Shown here one piece after another: positions 44,815 to 56,846 of a stretch of 64,000 nt of DNA (position 1 is its first letter; each line of letters begins with the position of its first letter). A program made the position numbers and the translations under genes. Below the pieces are notes generated by a model. That model saw nothing but the letters and a program-made list of their open reading frames with translations, had not been told where the DNA came from and made no database searches. The stretch comes from Aquatica leii (taxonomy: Eukaryota; Arthropoda; Insecta; Coleoptera; Lampyridae), in the NCBI GenBank assembly GCA_035610365.1, contig CM069435.1, positions 61,253,389-61,317,388 on the forward strand, given 5' to 3'.

Positions 44815-46852
44815 GTTGTCAAGAACTGTATATAAAATTTGAGCAAATTTGTATGATCATGTAACTTTGGAAAATAGCGTTGAAATACATGGAAGAGACT
44901 TTCTAAATGAGATATAATATCTGTTGTAATCTCTTTGTTTCTAGTAATATCAGAGGGGCATACACATGGGGATTTATGGTGTATATTGACGAAAATTTAT
45001 TAGGGTTTTCTAATAAGAGATGTGCGCAAATTTCTTTGAAATTTTGAGCAACAAACAACAAAGTTACAATCAAGATTCTTGAACCATAACATTTTATTAT
45101 CTACTAGTATTATTCCCATTAAAGCCGTTTAATTAAAAATTTTTCAAAACACATTTATTAAATATTAAATATGAACATCACTTTTAATATAAAACCTTGC
45201 ATATATAATATTTGACACGCTGTCTCCTTTTTATGTATTGTCGTTTCAAAATCATCCGAGTTATAAACTTGGAAAAAACTTTATACCAACTAATTGTTAT
45301 GTTTGCCTTACGCAACATAGTTTTTAATTTTCATGAAAATATTAATATAATGCACGACATTGTTCTGTGGTTATTTGCTAGTCAAACCTAAGAGAAGATT
45401 TTTTTGACGCCAAGATCAATTACTTCGACGTTTGCAACAGTGGTTACTTACATCATTTACACTAAGTAGACCAAATTAAAACAGTAAACAATATATTTAA
45501 CTCAAATCAGTTATAATTTTCCCGAAAATAAAAACAAAAGTTGCAGAAACACAAAAAAAGGACACATTTTTATCTTTTGATAAACATGAGTTTTCTAATA
45601 CCTACATAGAAAATGCAATGTTAAATGCATTTATAGATGCTGTAACAAATTTACGAAACCCAAAAATTGAAATCGATGATAATTTTTAGAATTATATTTC
45701 AATACCTACCTAATAGAAAATGTAAACAAAAAAGTAAACGATGACCAAATAGAAAACAAAAGTGAAAACGATTTAATAACTCATTATTAACGATAAATGA
45801 ATTTAATTTTTCAATCCCAAACATCTGCATCTTCTAAAGATGATGCCGCTATAAAATGTGACGTCAAAAAAGGTTTTTATAAAGCACGCGAAAGAAAAAA
45901 TTGGGAGATAATATAATATTACAATATTTTATAACATTGATTAGAAATCAAAAATTTGTATAGAGTGAACGCGTTATTGTTTGATCCCAAGCTGCGCGAG
46001 AACGATCAGCTGATTTGCTACAATCCACTCTGAAAAAGTTAGACTACTTTTATACATGGTGCGTGTATGCTATAATTTATACAAGGTAACTAAAATAAAT
46101 GGAATTAAATTTGTACTTCGTTGTTATTTATATTGAAGTAACACCAACAAAAATTAAGTCTAAATAAATGAAAAATATGAACGGAAGCTCCGAACTTACT
46201 TTTTGCATTTACCAAGTGAACTAGCTGCATTGACATTGTGGGCAAAGTATATCAATGCTTGAATGAACTTTTAAGTTATAAAAAAACCTATACATATTAG
46301 AGAATGTAGAAAACAGGACTTTTTTTAAATTAAACCTAAACTTAGAAACGAACAATTAAAAGCTCGTCATCTTAATAAAATTTTGAACGAATAAATGTAG
46401 TTACTACGAACTCATTAATTGATGTTAAAAAGGACTCACTTGTGTGACTATACCAAATGAAAAGAAAGAATAAATTTGAAAGTTTTATCATGCAAGAATT
46501 TTTTTTTAATTTTGAAAAAATAAGCAAAAATCATATACTTCAAGACTAGACAAGACAAGAATAATAATGCAGTTAAATATATTTTAACCCAATTTAAAAT
46601 TTCTATAACATATCATTTATATACTTATAATAATAAAATAAGTAAAACATTTTGAACCGAATACATCACATAATTTTATATTTATTTATTTAAATCGATC
46701 TAATAATGGTCCTCGTTTATTCCGGTAATGACTTGTGAAATACACAGTAAAGATGTGAACGATATTAATCTGGCCGTTTCTCATCCTTATCAGACCAGCC
46801 ACGAGTCTTCATCTGATGAGTCGTTGACATTAAAAGTTAACTATTCACAATA
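44815..46852. other. non-coding AT-rich region
   Basis: No recognisable gene or repeat on either strand. Short frames are random-looking. Confidence 0.5.
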
Positions 46853-48213
46853 AGTGTCTATTATATGTTCTTTTTGTATATACCCTTCTTCAATTTCTTG
46901 GACGTGCCGACATACTTGTGACCATTTCTTTGCACCTACACTAGCAATTTTTTCTTTTACCAAAGATTCCACCTCATTTAACTCAAACGTGATGTTTCTA
47001 GTTCCTTAATAATACCCCAAATTTTTTCTATAGGGTTTAATTCTAGGTGATAAGGTGGTAACGGACATACAGTATGTCCATGTTTAGCAAATAATGAATC
47101 AACTGAGTATTGCTTATTGATCAGTATTAAATTATACAGTTCTGCTTTTGTAGATTTTTCTTCGTACGTAATACCACGTTCATTTAACCACAATTTCATT
47201 TCTGCTTTTCTATTATTAAAATTGGGAGTTTTAACTGCCAAAATATTATGGTAACTGGCCTTATCCATAATCACTACAGAATTTTTGGAAAAATTGGGAA
47301 TTCATTGTTCCAACGAACGATTATAAGTGTTAAAATTCATTTCGTCATGGTAGTCTGCACTTTTCTGACCAGATTTAAATATCAATAGTGCATTATTCAC
47401 AAATCCATCATTACCACCAGCATGTACGATAATTAACCGTTTACCCTTAGATATTGGGCATTTCAGCTCGTGATTTGATTTATCAGTCTATTGGTAAGAA
47501 GTTGTATTGGAAGCGTGAATGTAAGTTTCATCGGTATAAACGATGGGACGTCCTTCTTTACGATACTTACTACATTCTATCAACATAGGACGATTGTCAG
47601 TGGTTTTTTGCCATCTAAAAGAAATATATATTTAACCTTCAATTTAAGTTCAAGAATTACGATTTTATTTACGAAACATAATCAAATTATTTATTTCAGT
47701 AAAAGTAGAACATCGAGTTAATTAAAGAAATTAATTATTATACCTGAATCCTAGTTTTTTTAAGATTATTCTTAATGAAGTTTCTTTGCCAGAAAAGCCA
47801 ATAGTATCGTCATCCTTGATTTTCTCATAAATAGCCCTCAAAGTAGGCGTTCGTCCATCAGTAAGATGGAAATTGTAAACAATTCTTCGTATAGTTTGTT
47901 CAGCACAATTGTCTACGGTTAATTTAGGAGATCCATTATGAAATTCTTTTCTCGTTGATTTAAATGTAGTTTGTTCACCAGTTTCAATTAACTTGCCTTC
48001 TCGCACAATACGTAGGTACTACAGTAGCTCATGAAACTCCTGTTGCTTAAACAACCGTATCGATAAGATTGCCATGCATAACCTAACAATTACCTTTCTC
48101 ATTTCTTTCTTTAAAATACGAATAAACATTCCATACTATTGTCCTTCTGTAGGATATGTGCCTCTTTTCGTAGCCGAAGATGCAGCAGCACTCATTTCGC
48201 GTTCATCAGACAT
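46853..48213 (-). pseudogene. IS630/Tc1-related transposase with one intron (copy 2)
   Basis: A start ATG at 48213 (MSDEREMSAAASSATKRGTY) opens the gene. A worn helix-turn-helix (TGVS, stop, ATVV) and IVREGKLIETGEQTTFKS follow, then LRAIYEKIKDDDTIGFSGKE and LRIILKKLGFR. The intron 47743-47615 is followed by TTDNRPMLIECSKYRKEGRP and IVYTDETYIHASNT, which holds the first catalytic Asp. Next come KRLIIVHAGGNDGFVNNALL, VVIMDKASYHN (second Asp) and HTVCPLPPYHLELNPIEKIW (catalytic Glu), so the DDE triad looks intact. A frameshift near 46985 separates the C-terminus (LNEVESLVKEKIASVGAKKW), which ends near 46853. A TGA in place of CGA, a stop near 47315 and the frameshifts make it inactive. No TIRs were identified. 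Confidence 0.8.
47615..47743 (-). other. spliceosomal intron in the transposase pseudogene
   Basis: On the minus strand the coding GFR is followed by GTATAATAATT, and coding resumes after TTTCTTTTAG. Removing the 129-bp segment keeps the frame and places a Trp codon after GFR, as is usual at this point of the family (LGFRW). The segment is A/T-rich and has stops in all frames. Confidence 0.65.
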
Positions 48214-48781
48214 GCTGTAATCAAACTTGAATCGTAACAAAATCGATCACAAGAAATATTTTACTTACTTGTAACTTAATAATACAGACAGCGGAGTTTT
48301 GAAAAAAACTGGTTGTAGTTTTATTAATAGACTTGAGAAACGATAATAAGAACAAATAAGTAAACGGAAAGAAGCAATCAAAACAATTAAAATGGCGATT
48401 ACTGGTCGACGTTTTTAGTTCGATCTATAAATCGTTTCATCGCATAAAATCTCTATCTATCGCACTTGCACGTACGAATTTTGAGATCTGCGCAAGGATC
48501 ATCAAATAACGCTTTTGCTCTACATTATTCTATCTAGAGAAGTCTTGAAACATTTGGCAAAACTCGCAAAAACAAAACAAAAGAAAAGTAAAAGGATATT
48601 TTTAACAAAAAAAAAGATATTGTCAAAGATATGTCATATCTTCGCTCGTCTCTTTAGAAAAATTTTAATTATTAAAGAGTTAGTATCATGTTATATCTAC
48701 TTCTTATAAGAGAACAAAATTAGACATTTAATTTCACAGAGATATTTTGGGTGTTTTATACTTAAATACCGTATAAATAAT
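48214..48781. other. non-coding spacer
   Basis: No gene is seen. It may contain the 5' untranslated region and end of the transposase element, but no terminal repeat could be matched. Confidence 0.4.
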
Positions 48782-49180
48782 AGTAATTTACGCAACAAGC
48801 GTTGAAAGTAAAGCAGCGTTGCATGTGAGTAAGTTATGCTATCAAACTTTTGACGAGGGTAACGTACATTATTTTTTGTGTTGCTTTTTGTAAAATTAGT
48901 TTTTTTTAATTAAAAAAATTGAAATCACCAGAAACTTAATGTTGGTACTACATTTATTACTAAACCAGTTAAATTTGGCATTAACTTTAACATGTTTTTT
49001 TTTTAATTTTAACTGCCTTTCAAGAGTTTTTAAATGACTTCCACTTGTCATATACTCGTTCTAATATAATAACTGAATTTGAACACCTAGTTTTATATAG
49101 GATTTTATTTTTTATTTTGCCGCACTAAAGCTTTTTTTACACATTACGTAACTACACTAACAAACGAATAATGACTAACA
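48782..49180 (+). repeat. solo arm of the long-TIR family
   Basis: Starts AGTAATTTACGCAACAAGCG and runs collinearly with the arms at 55430-55885 (plus) and 56412-56846 (minus). Shared blocks are GAGTTATGCTAT-type, GTAACGTACATTATTTTTTG, TGTTGGTACTACATTTATTA, TCTAATATAATAA and TACGTAACTACA. It lacks about 40 bp near the tip and the last 30 bp of the arm. No partner arm follows within the next few hundred bases. Confidence 0.8.
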
Positions 49181-49559
49181 TATGTTTTGTATATTATATT
49201 TTTTATTTTTCTAAAAAAGTAAATACAAAGTACTTACAAGTTTATTTAAAATGTAAATTAGAAAATGTAAGTAAGTACATAATAAAAATTTATAAGAGAT
49301 GTTGTATGTACAAGCATTTACATCAAATTACTAAAAAGTAGAAGGATTTACTAAGATGTAGCGAAATTGATTAGGATGTACCGGGATTTATTAGGATGTA
49401 CCCGGAGTTGTTAAAATGTAGTAGGTTTTACTTAAATTTTTATTAATTGAAGACAGAATTATTATTTACTTAAAAAAGAGGATGAAAGCGTAAACCTTTT
49501 AGTAAATATGTTTAACCCTCGGTAATATCACTATTCTCCATTAATTAAGCCAATTTCGC

Positions 49560-50170
49560 AAATGAGAAAAAAAATGGCGTCTGAGTTTGCAGACGACGTT
49601 TTTATAAAAGCGATTTTTCTAAAAAGAATTTGGTAACATTATACTGGGTTATTATATTTGCTAACATATTGCTCTTTAACTTCAAATTAAGCATGTTCCA
49701 TGTCTTAAAGTCTTAAAGATATCAGCGAGATAAACTAATTTCATTTGAAAATTCTCATCACCAAACGCATTGAATATTTCTTTCTTTTTGCGTCATCTGA
49801 GAAATTGCTGTACTTCCATCCTTAAGTCAAACGGTCTGGATAACAATTTTTCCTTGGATAGCCACCGTATCTTCGTAAAGAATAAAAGTTTTTTGTGATT
49901 TAATCCTAAATCAGAACAAAGAGTATCAAAGAGCTTGGTATTTAGGGCACTATTTTTTTAAAAGAAGTAACAATTTTAATAGCTATATTAACACTTTGTT
50001 AAAATATTTGGAAGCGTTTTAGTCGCCAGAGCTTATTGATGTATCACGCAATGTATTTTTGTTATATTGGGATTTTTGTCTTTTATCAATGTGACAAATC
50101 CAGAACGCAATCCTCACATTGAAAAAGCATTATCTGTGCACACGCCAACAAGTTTGTCCCATGAAATATA
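49560..50170 (-). pseudogene. hAT-family transposase fragment
   Basis: Translating the minus strand from about 50165, with a few stops and frame shifts, gives SWDKLVGVCTDNAFSM, GLRSGFVTLIKDKNPNITKI, HCVIHQ-ALATKTLPNIL, NTKLFDTLCSDLGLNHKKLL, FFTKIRWLSKEKLLSR and LVYLADIFKTL. These blocks, in this order, are the central and C-terminal parts of hAT transposases of the ZBED5/FAM200-like group (VCTDGA, HC-IHR, RWLSRG). CTDN holds a catalytic Asp. The N-terminal BED finger and the terminal repeats are not visible. It lies between the two long-TIR copies. Confidence 0.7.
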
Positions 50171-51803
50171 ATTACATGATTAAAAAAAGCATTATGCATA
50201 TACAACGCATTTAAGGGAAGTTACTTACCTTTAATATTAAACTTAGATCAATAATTTACACAGCCAATAAAAATATTAACATGTTATCGTAAAAGTAAAA
50301 CCAAACCAAAATTTAAATCAAAGCAAGAGCAAAACGACCACTCTCGTCTCGGACGGTCGGAACGGGACTGGAGACAGTGAACTGGATTGACACGACACTG
50401 AACACTGAACACACACGACACACTGCAAGAGCGAGGGTGCGTTGTAAAGATGATCGCAATGCGTGACTAGGTGCTGTTGCTGGATTGTAGGCAAAACCGA
50501 CACGAGCTTAAATCAAAAATAAGTTTAAGAAGCATCTTAAGTGGTTTTATGAAACTTTTGTCTAAGGTACTTTTTTGTAAACTCAACGGTTATTAGGTAA
50601 ATATCTGTCTACACACTATTGAACCATTCAGTATCGAAAAGCTATCGAAATTAAAAAGTATAATAACTTCAATATGAACAAGAGTTTCGTTCTATCACCA
50701 GTATCGAAAACCATGTTCCGGAAATAACTGATGAACCAAGATCATCACAAATCAATAACTCAGAACAGCACAATATAAAGACAGCAACATGACTGCCAAA
50801 TCCTAAAATTTAATTAGTTTAGCGAAGTTTAAAAAGTGTTAATGTAGAACGCGGGCCATAACTACAAAATTTATCTAAATATTAAAAACTCTATAAACTT
50901 AACGTAAGTTAAGTTAAGAATGGTTTATATATTTGCAAAACAGGAATCTAAATTTATTGAAATGTCAAATATTTAGGAATTAAAATTTACAATAACTGCT
51001 TGACGTTTTCCCAAAGCGACAATTTTTAATTTTTTAGCTTGTACAAGTCTCCATCATTATTACATTCCGTAAATACATTCAAAATTTTGTCTTAAAAGCC
51101 AAAAAATTAAAATTCTTATTAAAGAGAAGCTCCAGTTCAAATTGAGAAATAAAAATAGAACGCGCTTTAGAACTTTAGCAATTTATGATTCAAACACCAA
51201 AACTCAAATCCGCACCGACGTTAGTAAACATGAAATTATTATTATTACAGAAACCAAACAGTGGTGTTATAAGCCAGCCAGTGGCTTATATGAGCCAGCA
51301 GAAAACCAATACTGAAACGTAGTATCTTTGTCATGAATTAGAAACGTTTACTGTTAATAAAGCTGTAAAAATGGTTCGTATAGTTCTTTTACCGTAAAAA
51401 CCAATGGACAAGGTTACCCTGGGGAAAAAAAATGTGACCCGACACGATTGAGAAATAAGATCGTAAAAAACTATTTATTATCAACAGTTTAAACAATTGT
51501 GTACTAATAAATACTAAATCAAGAAAATTTTAGAATTGTTAGGTATCAGTATTGAAGAAAAACACAAAAGCACAATAACGCGACCACTGATATAATACCT
51601 AGTGAAACGCTATGACACAATGTAGTATTAGAAGCGGTAAATTGATGTTAAAGTAAATAAAGTTCTGAAAAATTACAACAATGCTAGAAAGTTATCGTTA
51701 TAGAGATTGCAGTCACAAGCAGCGAAGTAAGAAATTAAATAATTAAGTATATCTTTAAAGCTTTTTTTTTACTAGATTTAGATCGTTATACGCATTAGAT
51801 ATA
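50171..51803. other. non-coding region with a GC-richer patch
   Basis: No gene recognised. A patch at about 50336-50475 is distinctly richer in G and C than its surroundings (GGACGGTCGGAACGGGACTG, then ACACTGAACA-type repeats), but carries no domain on either strand. Confidence 0.45.
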
Positions 51804-51804
51804 C

Positions 51805-52850
51805 TATTGGTATCGGTATTGCTATTGCTGTTGCTGTTGCCGTTGCGTTGCCAATGCAATTGCTATTGCTACTGCTACTGTTATTGTTATTGTTATTGCT
51901 ATTGCTATTGCTGTTGCTATTGCTATTGCTGTTGCTATTGCTATTGCTATTGCTATTGCTATTGCTATTGCTATTGCTATTGCTATTGCTATTGCTATTG
52001 CTATTGCTATTGCTATTGCTATTGCTATTGCTATTGCTATTGCTATTGCTATTGCTATTGCTATTGCTATTGCTATTGCTATTGCTATTGCTATTGCTAT
52101 TGCTATTATTGCTATTGCTATTGCTATTGCTATTGCTATTGCTATTGCTATTGCTATTGCTATTGTTATTGTTATTGTTATTGATATTGTTATTGTTATT
52201 GTTATTGTTATTGTTATTGTTATTGTTATTGTTATTGTTATTGTTATTGTTATTGTTATTGTTATTGTTATTGTTATTGTTATTGTTATTGTTATTGTTA
52301 TTGTTATTGTTATTGTTATTGTTATTGTTATTGTTATTGTTATTGTTATTGTTATTGTTATTGTTATTGTTATTGTTATTGTTATTGTTATTGTTATTGT
52401 TATTGTTATTGTTATTGTTATATTGTTATTGTTATTGTTATTGTTATTGTTATTGTTATTGTTATTGTTATTGTTATTGTTATTGTTATTGTTATTGTTA
52501 TTGTTATTGTTATTGTTATTGTTATTGTTATTGTTATTGTTATTGTTATTGTTATTGTTATTGTTATTGTTATTGTTATTGTTATTGTTATTATTATTGT
52601 TATTGTTATTGTTATTGTTATTGTTATTGTTATTGTTATTGTTATTGTTATTGTTATTGTTATTGTTATTGTTATTGTTATTGTTATTGTTATTGTTATT
52701 GTTATTGTTATTGTTATTGTTATTGTTATTGTTATTGTTATTGTTATTGTTATTGTTATTGTTATTGTTATTGTTATTGTTATTGTTATTGTTATTGTTA
52801 TTGTTATTGTTATTGTTATTGTTATTGTTATTGTTATTGTTATTGTTATA
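51805..52850. repeat. hexanucleotide satellite, ATTGCT block then ATTGTT block
   Basis: About 170 units of ATTGYT. The left edge (51805-51900) is degenerate (ATTGCT, GTTGCT, ACTGCT, GTTGCC). From about 51900 to 52162 nearly all units are ATTGCT; from 52163 to 52850 nearly all are ATTGTT. Phase breaks occur near 52108, 52420 and 52591. The long Leu or Tyr-Cys reading frames across it are artefacts. Confidence 0.97.
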
Positions 52851-54599
52851 TGTTTATGTTGATATGTTATATAAACTGTTTTTAGATAAACACCTTACAT
52901 TTGAATATTATTAACTATGGTGAAAAATATAAAAGATGTAGACGATAGAAGAGTGTTTAATTGACTAACGAGAGTTTCTTGTGCCTGTTTTGATTAGTAT
53001 GATTAACCAAAACATGACTCCGTACGTCATGAAAAGAGTTTTTACCCAAATAGTCACCTAGTGAGCCACTAATTAGTCATGAGCACTATCTAAAAGTGAT
53101 ACAATGATCTGGTAAGCTACCTAAATTAATTATTATATATATATAATTATTAACTAAGTTAAGTTTCATAGATACTGGAGTGATCTGCAAACTATCCGTA
53201 CCTGTGTTTTTCAAAGTCGCAATGTCGCTTTATCACCAGAAAGAAATAAAAGAGTGTCAGGGTCTGTCTGATGCACAAAATTTTAAAAAATAAAGATTAC
53301 GAATCAATAAATGTAATCAATTGCTCTTTGTTTAGTAGTAGTAGTTTAAACAATTCTTGCATTTTATTTTAATACAAATTCTAACAATATAAAAAAATCT
53401 AATCTTTTATATTAATTTGACTTCTTGTACAGTTAGTCAGTTTTCGTATATTGTTTTAGTTTATTGTTTACTGGTGATTAAAAACTGATTTTTTTGCTTG
53501 GATGTTTTAGAACAAATATATTTTTTGTACTTTAGCTACATTTTCACTTGCTGTTCACAAACACTTATTTTTTTTTGATCGATTTATAAATTTTGGTTTT
53601 AAAAATGTTGTCGCCTTTTTTAATTTGGAGCAATTGTATTCAAAATTGATAATATTTTAATTGTTTATATATCTATTTTGTCATAAAATACCGGATAAAA
53701 TAATTGTGTTTCTATTGTAAAGTAAAATTAAAATTTCTGATATAATGCTTAGTTCATTTTTATTAGTTGGGATTTAAGATTTGAAAAAGACCGACTTATT
53801 CATTATTTATGTTTTAGGCGCAACTTGTGAGTAACTCAATTATTTTCTGATGAATGTAACGCTCACGTCACAGCTCAAATGATTTACGCTATTTAAAAAC
53901 AGTAACTACTGTGCAACCAAGCTTACAAAACCTCCAGAAAATATGCGAAATAATTTAAAGAACAGTTTGTGACGGCCAATCATGTATCGCGATTCATTAA
54001 CGTACATTTTGTTTTTTATTTAAATTGCTATTTTGACTTTTCATATAACATTTGGTTTTTATATTTAAATTTTTGTAGTTTTTGTGTACAAATCTGCTGT
54101 TTCAGAAGAGTATATTTTAATTTACTTTTAAGGTTTGGTAAGTATTTTTAAATTAAAATATTTTCTATTTAATTTGTTATACACAAAATAATTTATTTAT
54201 TGTATTTATAATATAAAACCAGTAATAATTAATAATCGAAGTAACTTTTGTATTACAGTTTTAATCCATGGAAAGCAAAACCTGAAAAATTGTTCATTTT
54301 ACAGCGCTCGTAATGTCATTGATTTCTTCAATAAATGACAAGTAGTTAGTCAATCGATATATCCAATTTAAAACGGTTTTAAATTTCCTACTACTGTAAC
54401 AAAAAAATCTTAAAAGTTTTTAAAACTAACATTCTATTACAAAAAACGATGTAATACACGTAAACTTAAACCAATTAAATCCATATAAAATCTTGTGAAA
54501 AGAAAAGATGCATTGAATAACATTGCACAACAAGGTATTAATATAAAAAAGTTAGTTCACATTACATTTTTTTTGACTTAAACAAATAAAGATTGAGAA
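52851..54599. other. non-coding AT-rich region
   Basis: No gene or repeat recognised on either strand. Confidence 0.5.
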
Positions 54600-55390
54600 A
54601 AGCAAAGCAATCATGTGAAAAATGTGGAAAATCAGATAGTTTAGTTAATAAATTTATCAAAAGTTTGACGTTTACAGTGAATAATGGCAATTCAGATGAG
54701 AATGAGTGAGAAACTAAAGAAAGTGAATTTTTAGTTATCAATGATTAAACAATTATTGACCTTGGTCATATTGTATGCCATTTAATAAATAAGAGATATA
54801 AAAAAGTGTTGTATTTTGTACCAAAGTGAGTATGTTTTCACTTTTCTGCTCAGATAATTTTTCAATAAAGGATTTGTTAAAAAGGTCAGAAGTCGGAAGT
54901 CACCAAATGAGGTAATAAGATGTTTACATGCACTACATTAAACCGGAGGTAACAAAGCTATACGTTTTTAGCGACAACTGTGCTGCTCAAAACAATAATG
55001 CAGTTCTTGTTCATGTTTGGCAAACTTTACTGTTACAAGGTAGATTTAAGATAATAAAGCATCGTTATCCAAAACTGGACATAGTTTTATGTTTTGTGGC
55101 ATATCCTTTGCTCTAAGTGAAAAAGAAAAAGTCACATGATTGAAAATACAAGTAAGAAGTTTATTGTCAAATGATTCTCAACTATAAAGAAGCTTTTGCG
55201 CCATTAAAAATAAAAACAACATAAGGAGTACGTCTGGTCAAAAATTCTACATATCAAAATATAAAATTATTGAATTTAGTTATCAACACAAACAAACTGT
55301 TATGTGGCCAGGGTTAGCAAGTAGTTTAACTATCAGAACATTTTGTTCTTTTAAAGAAATCTTGTGTACCGACTTTTTCGACATTAAAAA
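54600..55390 (+). pseudogene. DDE-like transposon protein fragment
   Basis: Pieces in three frames: CEKCGKSDSLVNKFIK with an acidic NGNSDENE tail near 54610-54710; VTKLYVFSDNCAAQNNNAVL near 54948-55010; RFKIIKHRYPK near 55045; and SGQKFYISKYKIIEFSYQHK near 55235. The FSDNCAAQN-N block followed by a KH-YP segment is the pattern of RNase-H-fold transposon proteins found as uncharacterised proteins in arthropods; the Asp of SDN is a candidate catalytic residue. Stops and frame changes are many. It ends about 40 bp before the long-TIR element, but I cannot show that the two are linked. Confidence 0.45.
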
Positions 55391-55429
55391 ACAAGGTTTG
55401 TAAATTACTCATTGCTTCTACAACAAAAT

Positions 55430-56846
55430 AGTTATTTAGGTAACAACCGTCGAAAGTACATCATAGCATAACGAACGTTAATGCCACGCGAGGCCGCACG
55501 GCCGAGTGTTGCATGTGAGTGAGTTATGCTATGAAATTTTTGACGGGAGTAACGTACATTATTTTTTGTGTTGCCTTTTGTAAAATTACATTCCTTTTTG
55601 AAAAAATTAAAAAAAAGTACAAAAAATACAATGTTGGTACTACATTTATTACTAAATCTGTCAAACTTGACATCAACTTTAACATTGTTTTTCAATTTTA
55701 AGTAAAATGTAAGATTTTTTAAATGACTTTTTCACCTGTCGCATATTTGTTCTAATATAATAATTGATTTTGAACACTTAATTTTGATTTATTTTGCCAC
55801 ACTAGAGCTTTTTTCGTTCTTTACGTAACTACATTAGCAAACGAATATTGACATTTGCGATGTTGGCAGCACAAAAAAAGTTATTAAATGTCATAGAGTT
55901 GGCCGGACAGTACTTTGGCGAAGCTGAAATGGCGTTACCAACAAGATGCGCCTAACAAAACCGAAGAATGTTCGACATCAGAAATAGACGATGAAGATGA
56001 GTAACTAAATCAAAATATTTTTTAATTTTTAGTTTTAAAATACGCCATATTTTCTATAGTTTAGTTCACTTTTTGTTTTTTGTGAATTATTAAAAAGCTT
56101 TACAAAAATTTGATTTTAATTTTTGCAAACTAGGTACTGAGATTATTTCGAAACAGTACATAATACCGTCCATTCTTGGATGCTTTTGATGTGGAAAAAG
56201 TACGAATCATTAAATAACATTTGTGAAATTCTGAGAAGGTTTTTTGCAATTTCTCACAATTTCTTAAAAACGAAGCTGCCTGGTTATTGCACCCAACTTT
56301 TCAATTGGTAATTTTTAAACTTGTATACATTGCTTTGTGTAAAATCTTATTTTTAACGTAAAGGAAATGCAGAGCATTTTGTTTCCTGTTTTAAATATTA
56401 TAGACGGTAAACAATTTTTTTGTGCTGCAAACATCGCAAACGTCAATATTCGTTCGTTAATGTAGTTACGTAATGGGCGAAAAAAGTTTTGAACTGAGAA
56501 AATAAAAAGTAGAAATCAAAACTAAGCGTTCTACGTCAATTATGCGACAGGTGCAAGCCACTTAAATATCTTGAAATTCAGATAAAGTAAAAAAAAACGA
56601 TGTTCAATTTAATATTAAATTTGACAGATTTAGTAATAGATGTAGTACCCACATTATATTTCTGGTAGTTTCAATTTTTTTTTATTTGTATAAAAAAAGA
56701 TGCAATTTTACAAAAAGCAACATAAAAAGTAATGTACGTTACTCTCGTCGAATGTTCCATAGCATAACTCATTCATATGAAGCCTGACGTTGAATTAACG
56801 TTTGTTATGCGGTGGTTCACTTTTGACACTTGTTACGTAAATTACT
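55430..56846. mobile_element. long-TIR element (1.42 kb, arms about 440 bp)
   Basis: The left arm 55430-55885 and right arm 56412-56846 are inverted copies: AGTTATTTAGGTAACAA at the left tip against AGTAATTTACGTAACAA read inward from the right. Then come CATAACRAACGTTAAT, GAGTTATGCTATG, GTAACGTACATTA, TACTACATYTATTACTAAAT and TTTGCGATGTT-GCAGCACAA. The middle (55886-56411) has one coding-like scrap, LAKLKWRYQQDAPNKTEEC ending in an acidic run before TAA at about 56002. The AGT...ACT tips and long arms recall Polinton/Maverick, but no Polinton gene is present, and the flanks do not give a clear 6-bp duplication. Confidence 0.8.

Noticed and set aside
50318-50503. Minus-strand frame in a GC-richer patch
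   Set aside because: Ser/Cys/Pro-rich composition follows from the local repeat-like ACACTGAAC sequence; no domain seen.
51807-52914. Very long poly-Leu and Tyr-Cys reading frames
   Set aside because: They are translations of the ATTGYT hexamer array; there is no start context, domain or composition of a real protein.
55430-56846. Polinton/Maverick identity
   Set aside because: The tips begin AGT, but no polymerase B, integrase, ATPase or capsid gene is present and a 6-bp duplication was not seen.
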